Shown here: positions 17,321-26,105 of the stretch, piece after piece
Numbering within the stretch: the first letter of the stretch is position 1
Layout: every line of letters begins with the position of its first letter
Source of the DNA: Coprenecus sp949297365
GTDB lineage: Bacteria > Bacteroidota > Bacteroidia > Bacteroidales > UBA932
Assembly (NCBI GenBank): GCA_963931055.1
Contig: OZ006987.1
Location: 248,001 to 312,000 of the forward strand
Direction: 5' to 3'
Length of the DNA stretch: 64,000 nt
Notes under the pieces: model-generated
What the model was told of the DNA's origin: nothing
Seen by the model: only the letters and a program-made list of their open reading frames with translations
Database searches by the model: none
Program-made: the position numbers and the translations under genes

Positions 17321-18862
17321 ATGAAATACCCTATCGGCATACAGAACTTTGAGAGCCTCCGCAAGGACGGATATCTCTATATAGACAAGACTGACCTTAT
17401 CCACAAGTTGGTGAGCGAGGGAAGATATTACTTTCTGAGCCGGCCCAGGAGGTTCGGAAAAAGCCTGCTCATATCCACATTGGAGGCCTACTTTCAGGGA
17501 AAGCGGGAGCTGTTTGAAGGACTGGCAATAGAAAAGCTGGAGAAAGAGTGGACGGCAAGACCGGTACTGCACATTGACCTGAATATCGAGAGGTATAACA
17601 AACCGGAAAACCTCCATGACATACTCAACTTCACCCTCTCCCACTGGGAGAGACTGTACGGCAGCGATCCGTCGGAGACATCGCTGTCACTGCGCTTTGC
17701 CGGCATCGTCAGAAGAGCGCACGAGCAGACCGGACACCGCGTAGCCATACTCGTGGACGAGTACGACAAGCCGTTGCTCCAGGCCATAGGCAACAAGCCC
17801 CTGCAGGAGGAATACCGCAACATACTCAAGCCCTTCTACGGAGTGCTCAAGACCATGGACGGGCACATCAGGTTCGCGATGCTGACCGGAGTCACAAAAT
17901 TCGGCAAAGTCAGCGTCTTCAGCGACCTCAACAACTTGAAAGACATCTCCATGCTCCCGCAGTATGTTTCAATCTGCGGTCTCACGGAAAGCGAGATTCA
18001 CCGATACATGGAGGAAGGCATACAGAACCTGGCTGACACACAGCACCTCACTTACGACGAGACCTGCCGGAAGCTGGAAGAATTGTACGACGGATACCAC
18101 TTCACACCGGGCTCAGAGGGTATATACAATCCCTTCAGTATTCTCCGTACCATGGACAGCGGTATCTTCGCAAGTTACTGGTTCGAGACAGGCACTCCGA
18201 CTTATCTCGTGACTCTCCTCAAACAGGGAAAATGCGACCTGAGCGAGATGGCCTCCGCTGTCACTGACGTAGAGACTCTCGACAGCGTCTACGGGGACGA
18301 CGAGCCAATACCTGTCATCTATCAGAGCGGATACCTTACCATAAAGGGATACAACCCGCGTTTTGAGTCATACACACTTGGATTCCCGAACAAGGAAGTC
18401 GAGGAAGGTTTCATGAAATTTCTCGTCCCCTACTACACTCCCATCCGGAAATCCGCCACCAACTTCGAAATACAGAAGTTTGTCCGGGAGATAGAGACCG
18501 GAAACGTGGACGCATTCATGACACGCCTCCAGAGTTTCATGGCCGACACACCCTACGAACTTATCCGCGACCAGGAGCTCCACTACCAGAACGTCCTCTT
18601 CATAGTCTCCAAGCTCCTCGGCTTCTACGTACAGGCCGAATACCGCACCTCGCAGGGACGCATCGACCTCCTGCTCCAGACCGACAAGTTCGTCTACATC
18701 ATGGAATTCAAGCTGGAAGGCTCGGCCGAGGAGGCTTTGAAGCAAATCGAGGAGCGGGGCTATGCCGCCCCCTTCGCATCAGACACGCGAAAAGTCCTCA
18801 AAATCGGAGTCAACTTCTCCGCCCAGACACGCAACATCGACCGCTGGCTCGTCAGCGAATAA
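17321..18862 (+). CDS. AAA-ATPase-like protein with PD-(D/E)XK nuclease domain (copy 1)
   Basis: A 513-residue member of the DUF1703-type family expanded in Bacteroidales. The N-terminal AAA part begins MKYPIGIQNFESLRKDGYLYIDKT and has a nucleotide-binding segment SRPRRFGKSLL and a Walker B-like LVDEYDKPLL (about residue 146). The C-terminal nuclease-like domain shows QGRIDLLL and MEFKLEGSAEEAL, giving the D and ExK of the PD-(D/E)XK fold near residues 447-470. The biological role is unestablished. A -7 box TATCTTTG lies at 17283-17290. A second copy is at 55167-56711; long stretches are identical in DNA while residues about 88-135 are unrelated. Confidence 0.88.
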   Translation: MKYPIGIQNFESLRKDGYLYIDKTDLIHKLVSEGRYYFLSRPRRFGKSLLISTLEAYFQGKRELFEGLAIEKLEKEWTARPVLHIDLNIERYNKPENLHDILNFTLSHWERLYGSDPSETSLSLRFAGIVRRAHEQTGHRVAILVDEYDKPLLQAIGNKPLQEEYRNILKPFYGVLKTMDGHIRFAMLTGVTKFGKVSVFSDLNNLKDISMLPQYVSICGLTESEIHRYMEEGIQNLADTQHLTYDETCRKLEELYDGYHFTPGSEGIYNPFSILRTMDSGIFASYWFETGTPTYLVTLLKQGKCDLSEMASAVTDVETLDSVYGDDEPIPVIYQSGYLTIKGYNPRFESYTLGFPNKEVEEGFMKFLVPYYTPIRKSATNFEIQKFVREIETGNVDAFMTRLQSFMADTPYELIRDQELHYQNVLFIVSKLLGFYVQAEYRTSQGRIDLLLQTDKFVYIMEFKLEGSAEEALKQIEERGYAAPFASDTRKVLKIGVNFSAQTRNIDRWLVSE

Positions 18863-18904
18863 CCGATTCTTCTAATTTCCCGCTGACGACTATTTATAAA
18901 ATAA

Positions 18905-18936
18905 TTTTCCCCTATAGAGAGGTCTACAGGGGAAAA
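18905..18936. terminator. Bidirectional hairpin terminator
   Basis: The stem ttttcccct/aggggaaaa (18905-18913 with 18928-18936) is flanked by T and A runs. It separates the convergent AAA gene and the PLP-lyase gene and could stop transcription from both sides. Confidence 0.75.
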
Positions 18937-18965
18937 TCTATCATTGAGCCGTTAATTTTAACTGC

Positions 18966-20414
18966 CTACAGGCTGTCGGGGAAATCCTGCTTGAACTTGG
19001 CGATGAGGCGTTCGGGCCAGTCACCGACGGGCTCCATCGGGGTGCGGAAGCATCGCTGCATCCCGGGAATGTCGTGGCAGCGGATGGCTCCGATGAGCTT
19101 TCTATTGTCATAGAGCCATTTCAGGCGGTCTAGGGCGTACATTGTCTGAGAGAGGGTGAGAACTTTGCGGGGAAATGCCATGCGCACGAGTTCCATATCG
19201 GCCACGAAGTCCAGGTCGTCCTCCGAAACGTCCTGGTAGGTGCCTCCGTCCATAGTGCGGACTCCCGAGCAGAGGTAAATGGCTGCAGCAAGGGAGCTGG
19301 CCGGAAGGTCCTTAACGGGCAGATGGTCGCAGAACTTCTTAGCGTCTATCTGGGCTCCGAGCACACCTGGAGGGGTAACCATAGGGATGCCCATCCTGAC
19401 GGCCTCATTTACGAAATATCTTATGAACTCGGGGTTCTGGCAGATGTACTCTTCGTCAGTAGCCTCGTACAGACCCTGGGCCATGGCCTCTATCTCCTTC
19501 ATGGACATACCGCCATAGGTGACATAGCCCTCGAATACGGCCACCACCTGGTCCATCTTGAGCTTGTCCTGATAGTTGTCGGTGGCGATGACGGCACCTC
19601 TGGTGCAGGAGAGCTTGCGGGCCGAAAAATAGACGATATCGGCCAGCGAGCACATCTTCAGCAGGACTTCGGCCAGGGTTGCATGAGCGTACTCCGGCTC
19701 CCGCTGGATGATCAGCCAGGCGTTCTCACCGAGCAGACAGGCATCCAGCAGCACCTTGATGCCGTGGCGGTCGGCCACCTTGCGCACCTCCATCAGGTTG
19801 GCCATAGAGAACGGCTGGCCGCCGATGAGGTTGGTGGAAGCCTCCATACGGATGAAAGGTATGTGCTCCGCCCCGTACTTGGCGATGCAATCCTCCAGAC
19901 GGGCGATGTCGATATTGCCCTTGAACTGGTTGTCTGATGCGGACGTGAAAGCCACATCGGGAGCGACCAGATCAATGTGACGGCCACCGTTGATACGGAT
20001 ATGATTGGCCGTACTGCCGAAATGATAGTTCATCGGCACCACGTCTCCCGGCTTCAGAAAAGCCCGCATAATTACGTTCTCTGCCGCACGGCCCTGATGC
20101 GCCGGCACCACATAACGCTTGCCCAGCACGTCAAATACTGCCTTCTCCAGCCGTTTAAAGGACTCGCTGCCGGCGTAGGCATCGTCGGCCCGCATCATGG
20201 CAGCCAGCTGCAGGTCGCTCATGGCGTTGGTTCCGCTGTCGGTCAGCATGTCCAGATAGACATCGGCCGAATCCATGCGGTAGGTATTGAATCCGCCCTT
20301 CTTCAGGGCCTCGTATCTCTCATCTATGGGAAGCAGCCTCACCTTCTGGACTATCCTGGCCCGGTGAAACTCCAGGGGTATATCTATGCCTGTGTAGAAT
20401 TTGACTTTCGGCAT
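18966..20414 (-). CDS. Tryptophanase/tyrosine phenol-lyase family PLP enzyme
   Basis: A 482-residue PLP-dependent beta-eliminating lyase. Family landmarks are LLTDSGTNAMSD, DDAYAGS, VPAHQGRAAENV and GGQPFSMANL. The cofactor lysine is in SARK (Lys267), equivalent to SAKK in tryptophanase. The segment that decides substrate reads VRTMDGG (386-391). From memory, tyrosine phenol-lyase has VRSMERG with its phenol-binding Arg and E. coli tryptophanase has IRAVEIG. Here a glycine takes that place, so neither tyrosine nor tryptophan is assured. It lies 33 bp after ahcY in the corA-ahcY operon, hinting at a sulfur amino acid or related substrate. The cytosolic reaction would release pyruvate and ammonia. 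Confidence 0.85.
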   Translation of the reverse strand: MPKVKFYTGIDIPLEFHRARIVQKVRLLPIDERYEALKKGGFNTYRMDSADVYLDMLTDSGTNAMSDLQLAAMMRADDAYAGSESFKRLEKAVFDVLGKRYVVPAHQGRAAENVIMRAFLKPGDVVPMNYHFGSTANHIRINGGRHIDLVAPDVAFTSASDNQFKGNIDIARLEDCIAKYGAEHIPFIRMEASTNLIGGQPFSMANLMEVRKVADRHGIKVLLDACLLGENAWLIIQREPEYAHATLAEVLLKMCSLADIVYFSARKLSCTRGAVIATDNYQDKLKMDQVVAVFEGYVTYGGMSMKEIEAMAQGLYEATDEEYICQNPEFIRYFVNEAVRMGIPMVTPPGVLGAQIDAKKFCDHLPVKDLPASSLAAAIYLCSGVRTMDGGTYQDVSEDDLDFVADMELVRMAFPRKVLTLSQTMYALDRLKWLYDNRKLIGAIRCHDIPGMQRCFRTPMEPVGDWPERLIAKFKQDFPDSL

Positions 20415-20447
20415 CTTTTTTATAATTTTTTCAAAATTTAAAAACTT

Positions 20448-21689
20448 CTAATGACCTCCGTAAAGGTACTCATGCTGAGCCGGTGTCAGCTCGTCTATAC
20501 CTGTGCCCCAGCTCTCCAGCTTCATCCGCGCGACAACGGAGTCTATCTCCTCAGGCACACTGATGATACGCGGCATGGCCTCACCACGATGACGGACCAG
20601 ATATTCTGCGCTCAGGGCCTGTATTGCAAAACTCATGTCCATAATCTCGGCGGGATGTCCGTCGCCCGAGGCCAGATTGACCAGACGGCCCTCAGCCAGG
20701 ATGAACACACTGCGGCCGTTCTCCAGCCTGTAGCCCATGATGTTCTCGCGGGCCTTCCATGACTCCACTGCCATAGTCTTGATACCGTGTACGTCCACCT
20801 CGCAGTCGAAGTGTCCGGCATTGCAGCAGATAGATCCGTCCTTCATCTTCAGGAAATGCGCGGGAGTTATGACATCCTTGCAGCCGGTCACGGTCACGAA
20901 GATATCTCCTATCTCAGCGGCGCGGTCCATCGGCTTGACCTTGAAGCCGTCCATGACAGCCTCTATGGCCTTAACCGGGTCGATCTCGGTGACGATGACC
21001 GATGCCCCGAGTCCCTTTGCCCTCAGGGCCACGCCCTTGCCGCACCAACCGTATCCGGCCACCACTACGTTCTTTCCGGCCACGATGAGGTTGGTCGTGC
21101 GGTTAATGCCGTTCCAGACCGACTGACCCGTACCGTAGCGGTTGTCAAAGAGGTATTTGCACTTGGCGTTGTTGACCAGCACCATCGGAAAGCGCAGCTC
21201 CCCTGCCCTGTCCATCGCCTCCAGGCGCATCACACCCGTAGTGGTCTCCTCGCAGCCTCCGATGATACCGGGAATGAGTTCCGGCATCTCGGTATGCAGG
21301 GTATGCACCAGGTCGCCTCCGTCGTCGATGATGATATTGGGTCCGCATGAGACTACCTTGCGGATATTGTCCATGTATTCCTGCTCCGTACAGCCGTGCC
21401 ATGCAAAGACTTCCAGTCCCTCATGCACCAATGCCGCGGCCACGTCGTCCTGGGTGGAAAGAGGATTGGAGCCGGTGATGTACATCTGCGCCCCACCGGC
21501 GGCCAGAGTCTCGCACAGATACGCCGTCTTGGCCTCCAGATGTATCGAGAGGGCCACTTTCAGTCCCTCGAAGGGTCTTTCTTCCTTGAATTTCTTCTCT
21601 ATCCTGTTGAGCAGGGGCATGTTGACCCTTACCCAGTCTATCTTGCGGCGGCCTTCCGCCCATGTATCAGGTTTCTTTATATCACTCAT
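20448..21689 (-). CDS. ahcY: Adenosylhomocysteinase
   Basis: This enzyme hydrolyses S-adenosylhomocysteine to adenosine and homocysteine, relieving product inhibition of methyltransferases. The 413-residue length matches the shorter form without the roughly 40-residue insertion of many bacterial enzymes. Motifs are NPLSTQDDVAAAL, DDGGDLVH, NNAKCKYLFDN and YGTGQS, with the NAD-binding glycine motif GYGWCGKG near residue 220. It starts three bases after the corA stop and is followed by the PLP lyase. Confidence 0.97.
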   Translation of the reverse strand: MSDIKKPDTWAEGRRKIDWVRVNMPLLNRIEKKFKEERPFEGLKVALSIHLEAKTAYLCETLAAGGAQMYITGSNPLSTQDDVAAALVHEGLEVFAWHGCTEQEYMDNIRKVVSCGPNIIIDDGGDLVHTLHTEMPELIPGIIGGCEETTTGVMRLEAMDRAGELRFPMVLVNNAKCKYLFDNRYGTGQSVWNGINRTTNLIVAGKNVVVAGYGWCGKGVALRAKGLGASVIVTEIDPVKAIEAVMDGFKVKPMDRAAEIGDIFVTVTGCKDVITPAHFLKMKDGSICCNAGHFDCEVDVHGIKTMAVESWKARENIMGYRLENGRSVFILAEGRLVNLASGDGHPAEIMDMSFAIQALSAEYLVRHRGEAMPRIISVPEEIDSVVARMKLESWGTGIDELTPAQHEYLYGGH

Positions 21690-21692
21690 AAC

Positions 21693-22685
21693 TTAAAGCA
21701 TTCTTCTTTTTCGGAAAACCAAAATTACAATAAAAATCGCGACAATCATCAACACCAGCAGAATAAAAAAGTTCCACAGGCCGCTGCCCTCCGACAACAT
21801 CGGCAGTCTGATATTCATACCGTAGATGGAGGCTATCAGAGTCGGAGGCATAAGCAGCAGTGACACAAAGGTAAACACCTTCATGATACGGTTCTGTTCC
21901 AGGTTGATCAGACCGACTACGGTATTCTGCAGATAGTCCAGACGCTCGAAGCTGAAATTGGTATGATTGAGCAGGGACACGATGTCCTTGTTGATGACCG
22001 AAAGTTTCGGAAAGATATCGCGGGGGAACTTGTCGCTCTTCATGATGGAGGAGATCATCCTCTGCTTGTCAACCACATTCTCGCGCACCAGCATGGTGTT
22101 CTCCTGGAGCTGATTGATATCCAGGAGGAATTCCTCGTTGACATCCTTACCGGCACTGACCTTCTTGCTGTAAGTATCTATCTCCTTGGACATGAGCTCG
22201 ATCATGTCGGCATCGAGGTCGATTCGGTTCTCCACGATACCGATCAGGACGTGATAGCCCGTAGGATAAAGCCGGCTGTTGACCTGTATCCTGCGCTGGA
22301 TATCCGAGAAGCTGCGCAACTGTACGTTCCTGATGGACACGATGATACCCTCGCACAAAATGAACGACACTGCCTCCATGGAATACTCATCCGGTCCCGG
22401 TATCAGGAAGTTGGTGTTGACCGAGATAGTAGTCTCAGTCTCGGAATAGCGGGATGATGACTCGATCTCCTCGGCCTGCGCCCTTGACGACAGGGATGTG
22501 TCCAGAAAAGTCTCTACAGCCCGCTTCTCATCTCCGTCAGGGGAGAAAAGATCAATCCAGATGACATCGTCCATTCCGAGTTCATCCAGAAATACGAGGG
22601 ATTGGGATATGGAAATCTTTCCTTTGTCCTTGTAGAAAATTTGAATCATAACTTTCGGAGTTTGATGATGATTAATTGATGACAT
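21693..22685 (-). CDS. corA: CorA-family magnesium/cobalt transporter
   Basis: A 330-residue inner-membrane divalent-cation channel. A large cytosolic domain is followed by two C-terminal transmembrane helices with the selectivity motif YGMN between them (FTFVSLLLMPPTLIASIYGMN), and a basic C-terminal tail. I start at MSSINHH because the minus strand has GGAGGG seven bases upstream of that ATG. A start 12 codons later (MIQIFYKD) is also possible, and an 11-codon longer frame exists. A -7 box TATATTTG lies at 22789-22796. First gene of corA-ahcY-lyase. Confidence 0.93.
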   Translation of the reverse strand: MSSINHHQTPKVMIQIFYKDKGKISISQSLVFLDELGMDDVIWIDLFSPDGDEKRAVETFLDTSLSSRAQAEEIESSSRYSETETTISVNTNFLIPGPDEYSMEAVSFILCEGIIVSIRNVQLRSFSDIQRRIQVNSRLYPTGYHVLIGIVENRIDLDADMIELMSKEIDTYSKKVSAGKDVNEEFLLDINQLQENTMLVRENVVDKQRMISSIMKSDKFPRDIFPKLSVINKDIVSLLNHTNFSFERLDYLQNTVVGLINLEQNRIMKVFTFVSLLLMPPTLIASIYGMNIRLPMLSEGSGLWNFFILLVLMIVAIFIVILVFRKRRML

Positions 22686-22869
22686 AACTTCCCTCCGGAG
22701 AGGGACAGGACTCACCAACTACATCGGACTCTGAACTCGAAAGGTCTGAATTTCAAATCAATAGCTATTAAAGGATTATTATCGGCCGCAAATATACAAA
22801 TTCCCCGCCAAAATCGGCAATTTTTCTTCGCCCCCTTTCCGCAACCACTCCGGCAGTATGGAACATTTG

Positions 22870-23143
22870 CATTGCTCTCGGCTTCTGCGCAATTCGGCTG
22901 CGCCGCATATACTGTTGCGCCTCGGCAGTGCAAAATGAATAAATTCATTTGCATTGCTCTCGGCTTCTGCGCAATTCGGCTGCGCCGCATATACTGTTGC
23001 GCCTCGGCAGTGCAAAATGAATAAATTCATTTGCATTGCTCTCGGCTTCTGCGCAATTCGGCTGCGCCGCATATACTGTTGCGCCTCGGCAGTGCAAAAT
23101 GAATAAATTCATTTGCATTGCTCTCGGCTTCTGCGTATATTTG
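22870..23143 (+). repeat. 82-bp tandem repeat array ending in a promoter
   Basis: Three full units and a partial fourth start at 22870, 22952, 23034 and 23116 with a strict 82-bp period. The full units are nearly identical (cattgctctcggcttctgcg ... gcctcggcagtgc). Each ends in the palindrome aaatgaataaattcattt. The minus strand gives a repetitive frame (RRSREQCK, FIHFALPRR) that I take as non-coding. In full units the bases 20 bp after TTTG read CAATTCGG; in the last unit they read TATATTTG, making a complete promoter. Confidence 0.9.
23112..23143 (+). promoter_or_regulatory. Promoter of the GNAT toxin-antitoxin pair
   Basis: TTTG (23112-23115), 20 bp, TATATTTG (23136-23143) is an exact Bacteroidetes consensus. 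The TTTG lies in the right arm of the last repeat's palindrome. Transcription should start about 30 bp before the antitoxin ATG. Confidence 0.8.
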
Positions 23144-23181
23144 CAGTGTGAGTTAATTTAATTAATGAGGAGGAAGATATT

Positions 23182-23361
23182 ATGGCAAGACCAATTAAAG
23201 AGACTCCGATACTATTCGGGGAGGATGCCCGGCGGTTTGAGCAGCGGATGAAAGAAGTCCGCAGGGAAACGCCTGAGGAGAGAGAAAGAAGACTGGCTGA
23301 TTACGCCTTGTTTATGGAGATGCTGGAAAGAGGGGAACGAACAAGGAAGAAAAGCGTATGA
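23182..23361 (+). CDS. Small antitoxin-like protein upstream of a GNAT toxin
   Basis: A 59-residue, highly charged protein beginning MARPIKETPILFGEDARRF and ending TRKKSV. The ATG is preceded by AGGAGG at about nine bases, one of the few strong Shine-Dalgarno sites here. Its stop overlaps the start of the acetyltransferase gene as ATGA, the usual coupling in type II toxin-antitoxin operons. It does not look like a ribbon-helix-helix protein: the N terminus lacks the short beta strand and the body is helical. The antitoxin role is inferred from position, size and charge. Confidence 0.8.
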   Translation: MARPIKETPILFGEDARRFEQRMKEVRRETPEERERRLADYALFMEMLERGERTRKKSV

Positions 23362-23921
23362 GAACCAGCCTGCAAACACCGTACTCATCTTACATTATCC
23401 GTAAGTTGGAACCAGAAGAAAAAGTAAAATCGTTCGATTGCGGTGATACCGACCTGAACGATTTTATTTTAAACGAATCAAATCATTATCGCAAGGCTCT
23501 GTTGGCTGTCACTTATGTCTTTGAGTCTGCCGATGATGAGGGGCACAATAACATTGCAGCATATTTCAGTTTGGCAAATGACCGGGTGTCAATGTCGGAT
23601 TTTCCGGATAAGACGGCGTTTAACCGTTTTCGCAAGCACCGTTTCGTCAATGAGAAGCGGTTGAAAAGTTATCCGGCGGCAAAAATCTGCCGTCTGGCTG
23701 TCAGTCAAAATTTGAAAGGACAACACATTGGAGAATTTCTGATTAGAGCCATCAAAAGCTATTTTCTTGCCGACAACAAGACAGGCTGCCGTTTTCTGAC
23801 TGTGGATGCCTACTCGGCTGCGACCGAATTTTATCTGAAACAGAAATTCGTTCCTTTAACATCGGCCGAGGAAGACTCCACCACCCGCTTGCTATATTTC
23901 GACCTCAACGACCTCACCTGA
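23358..23921 (+). CDS. GNAT-family acetyltransferase, probable toxin
   Basis: A 187-residue GNAT protein. The N-terminal part (YIIRKLEPEEKVKSFDCGDTDLNDFI) is typical of tRNA-acetylating toxins and their relatives. The acetyl-CoA motif A is RLAVSQNLKGQHIGEFLIRAI, and the C-terminal FYLKQKFVPL matches the family's closing motif. By analogy with TacT/AtaT-type toxins it may acetylate aminoacyl-tRNA, but no target is visible. Codon use is more A/T-rich than in neighbouring genes, consistent with acquisition. It overlaps the antitoxin-like gene by four bases. Confidence 0.85.
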   Translation: MRTSLQTPYSSYIIRKLEPEEKVKSFDCGDTDLNDFILNESNHYRKALLAVTYVFESADDEGHNNIAAYFSLANDRVSMSDFPDKTAFNRFRKHRFVNEKRLKSYPAAKICRLAVSQNLKGQHIGEFLIRAIKSYFLADNKTGCRFLTVDAYSAATEFYLKQKFVPLTSAEEDSTTRLLYFDLNDLT

Positions 23922-24023
23922 CAGTCTGCGTAATTAATATAAAGCCTGTTTCACCTTACGGGGACATCCATAGTTGATACTGAAGATAGAGAGGTTGTCA
24001 AACTGATGAGACTATCCTGATAA

Positions 24024-24599
24024 TCAGGCGGTGAGGTGCTCGATGAGGATCCTGGCTCCGATGGCGATGAGGATGAGGCCGCCGAGGATTTCGGACTTCT
24101 TGCCTACACTCGCCCCGAGACGGCGGCCTCCGAGCAGACCGGCCAGAGAAGCCAGTGCCGTACAGACAAACACCATCGCGGTACATATCCCGATCTTCAG
24201 GAACGGCAGCTTTACCAGGGCCAGCGATATACCGACGGCCACAGCGTCTATGCTCGTGGCTATTGACAGCAGCACCAGCTGCCTGGGATTGAGAAGCGAT
24301 GACTTGCTGACAGCCTCATCTTCCCTGGAGCAGCCCTCCACAATCATCTTCACCCCGATATAGCCCAGCAGCACGAAAGCAACCCAGTGATCCATCTTCG
24401 AGATATAGTCACTGACACTGTATCCGAGCAGCCAGCCGGCAAACGAAAGCCCGGCCTGGAACACCGCAAAACACAGGATAATCTTAAGTATCTGCCTGCG
24501 CCCGAGACTGTCCTGCGTACATATTCCGCCCGTGAGCGATACCGCAAATGTGTCGAAACAAAGGCCGGCGGCCAGTAGAAAAAGCTCGATATAACTCAT
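24024..24599 (-). CDS. mntP: MntP-family manganese efflux pump
   Basis: A 191-residue polytopic membrane protein with about six transmembrane helices in two pseudo-symmetric halves. Each half carries the signature with a buried aspartate, DTFAVSLTGG near residue 16 and TSIDAVAVGIS near residue 114. MntP exports Mn2+ and protects against manganese excess. It lies eight bases after recR on the same strand. No Mn riboswitch is visible upstream. Confidence 0.92.
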   Translation of the reverse strand: MSYIELFLLAAGLCFDTFAVSLTGGICTQDSLGRRQILKIILCFAVFQAGLSFAGWLLGYSVSDYISKMDHWVAFVLLGYIGVKMIVEGCSREDEAVSKSSLLNPRQLVLLSIATSIDAVAVGISLALVKLPFLKIGICTAMVFVCTALASLAGLLGGRRLGASVGKKSEILGGLILIAIGARILIEHLTA

Positions 24600-24607
24600 A
24601 AACCAGT

Positions 24608-25204
24608 TTATCTCAATGGTGTACGGTTCTTGATGGACATCCCGAGAGTCAGCGAGTCAGTATATTCCAGGTCATCGCCGAAGCCGACTCCCCGGGCGAT
24701 GGCGGAAATCCTGACATCCTTGCCGGAAAGCAGACGCTTTATATAATACGATGTCGTCTCGCCCTCCATTCCCCGACTGATGGCCAGAATCACCTCCTGC
24801 ACGTCCTCAGAAGAGACCCTTTCCACCAGAGAATCTATATGCAGGTCATCCGGCCCGATGCCGTCCATCGGCGATATGACTCCGCCAAGCACGTGATACA
24901 CACCGTTGTACTCCCCGGTCTCCTCTATGCTCATCACGTCCCGCACACTCTCCACAACACACATCACAGAGTGATCCCGATGAGAATCCGCACATATCGG
25001 ACACACATCTCCCTCCGATATCATATTGCAGACACGGCAGTACCGGATCTCTGTCCGAAGTCTGATCAGGGCATTGCCCAACCGTACGGCCTCCTCCTCG
25101 GGGCGGCGCAGCAGAAAAAGCGCCAGTCTCAGCGCAGTCTTCTCCCCTATCGACGGCAACGCGCTCAGGGCATCCACGGCTTCTTTCAACAACGGTATCA
25201 TCAT
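24608..25204 (-). CDS. recR: Recombination mediator RecR
   Basis: A 198-residue RecR, which with RecF/RecO loads RecA on gapped DNA. Domains in order are an N-terminal helix-hairpin-helix (ALPSIGEKTALRLALFLL), a four-cysteine zinc finger (CRVCNMISEGDVCPIC), and a Toprim domain (CVVESVRDVMSIEETGEYNG). The C-terminal Walker B-like segment includes ARGVGFGDDLEY. The start overlaps the stop of the upstream kinase-like gene as ATGA. Confidence 0.96.
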   Translation of the reverse strand: MMIPLLKEAVDALSALPSIGEKTALRLALFLLRRPEEEAVRLGNALIRLRTEIRYCRVCNMISEGDVCPICADSHRDHSVMCVVESVRDVMSIEETGEYNGVYHVLGGVISPMDGIGPDDLHIDSLVERVSSEDVQEVILAISRGMEGETTSYYIKRLLSGKDVRISAIARGVGFGDDLEYTDSLTLGMSIKNRTPLR

Positions 25205-26049
25205 CGTATATTATTCTGGTTCTGGTAAAATCTCACAAGTCCGTCTCCGGCACTCGCCTCCACATTCAGCACTTCTATCTTGAATTCCGATGCTACGGAA
25301 CGCAGGACATCCCCGTACACAGCCGCAACCGAACCCACGGCTGCCAGCGGCAGATCCGGCCGATCGTAGCGCAGTACATTGCGTCTGATAAATGCCCTGA
25401 AACCATCCTCCAGGAGCTCACGTACATACTCCTGACTCTCATGTCTTTTCAGGAACAGGGAGAATGAGGCCAGATACCGCGACGGCATATCGGCACGGTA
25501 TACCCTGTCCACTATTGAAGCGTAACTTAGCGGGCCGAATTCCTCCTCCAAGGCCGACGAAAGATCATCCGGAAGCATTCCTTTTATATAATCCGACAGC
25601 AGACGTTTACCCAGCCATGCCCCGCTTCCCTCATCCCCGAGGATAAAACCGCCTGCCGGAATATTCCGCACTATCCTGCCGCCCAGATACAGTCCGCTGT
25701 TCGAGCCGGTTCCAAGGATGGCCGCGATGCCGTCACTACTGCCCAGGGAGGCCATCGCTGCCGCAGTCAGATCAGAGCCCACGGTTACAGTGAATCCCGG
25801 CAGGATTCTTCTGAAAGCATCAGAGACAGCTTCCGCTGCCTTTTCCGAGACCACTCCCGCTCCGTAAAAATACAGCTTCCCTTCCTTACCGACACATTCA
25901 AGCAAAGCCCCTCCGAAGGCCCGCTCCATCTCCTCAACACTCTGATACACAGGATTGACACCAGCTGACACAACCCGCCTTACGGGAGCGTTATCCTCCA
26001 GTATCCTCCAGTCTATAGAGGTCGAACCGCTGTCCGCGACTACAATCAT
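25201..26049 (-). CDS. BadF/BadG-type ATPase, N-acetylglucosamine-kinase-like
   Basis: A 282-residue ASKHA-fold protein. The phosphate-1 loop is ADSGSTSIDW at the N terminus, phosphate-2 is ILGTGSNSGLY (about residue 116), and GGFILGDEGSGAWLG is the family's sugar-binding signature. These match the BcrAD/BadFG group that includes N-acetylglucosamine kinases, so a role in amino-sugar or cell-wall recycling is likely but the substrate is unproven. A -7 box TACTTTTG lies at 26075-26082. Coupled to recR by a four-base overlap. Confidence 0.85.
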   Translation of the reverse strand: MIVVADSGSTSIDWRILEDNAPVRRVVSAGVNPVYQSVEEMERAFGGALLECVGKEGKLYFYGAGVVSEKAAEAVSDAFRRILPGFTVTVGSDLTAAAMASLGSSDGIAAILGTGSNSGLYLGGRIVRNIPAGGFILGDEGSGAWLGKRLLSDYIKGMLPDDLSSALEEEFGPLSYASIVDRVYRADMPSRYLASFSLFLKRHESQEYVRELLEDGFRAFIRRNVLRYDRPDLPLAAVGSVAAVYGDVLRSVASEFKIEVLNVEASAGDGLVRFYQNQNNIR

Positions 26050-26105
26050 AACGAATCGGCATTAAATTTGTCGGCAAAAGTACATAAAAAACCTTTTCAA
26101 AGACA

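Noticed and set aside
22870..23143. CRISPR array or small protein (RRSREQCK, FIHFALPRR repeats)
   Set aside because: Units are identical end to end with no unique spacers. The peptide frame is on the strand opposite to the promoter and follows from the repeat.
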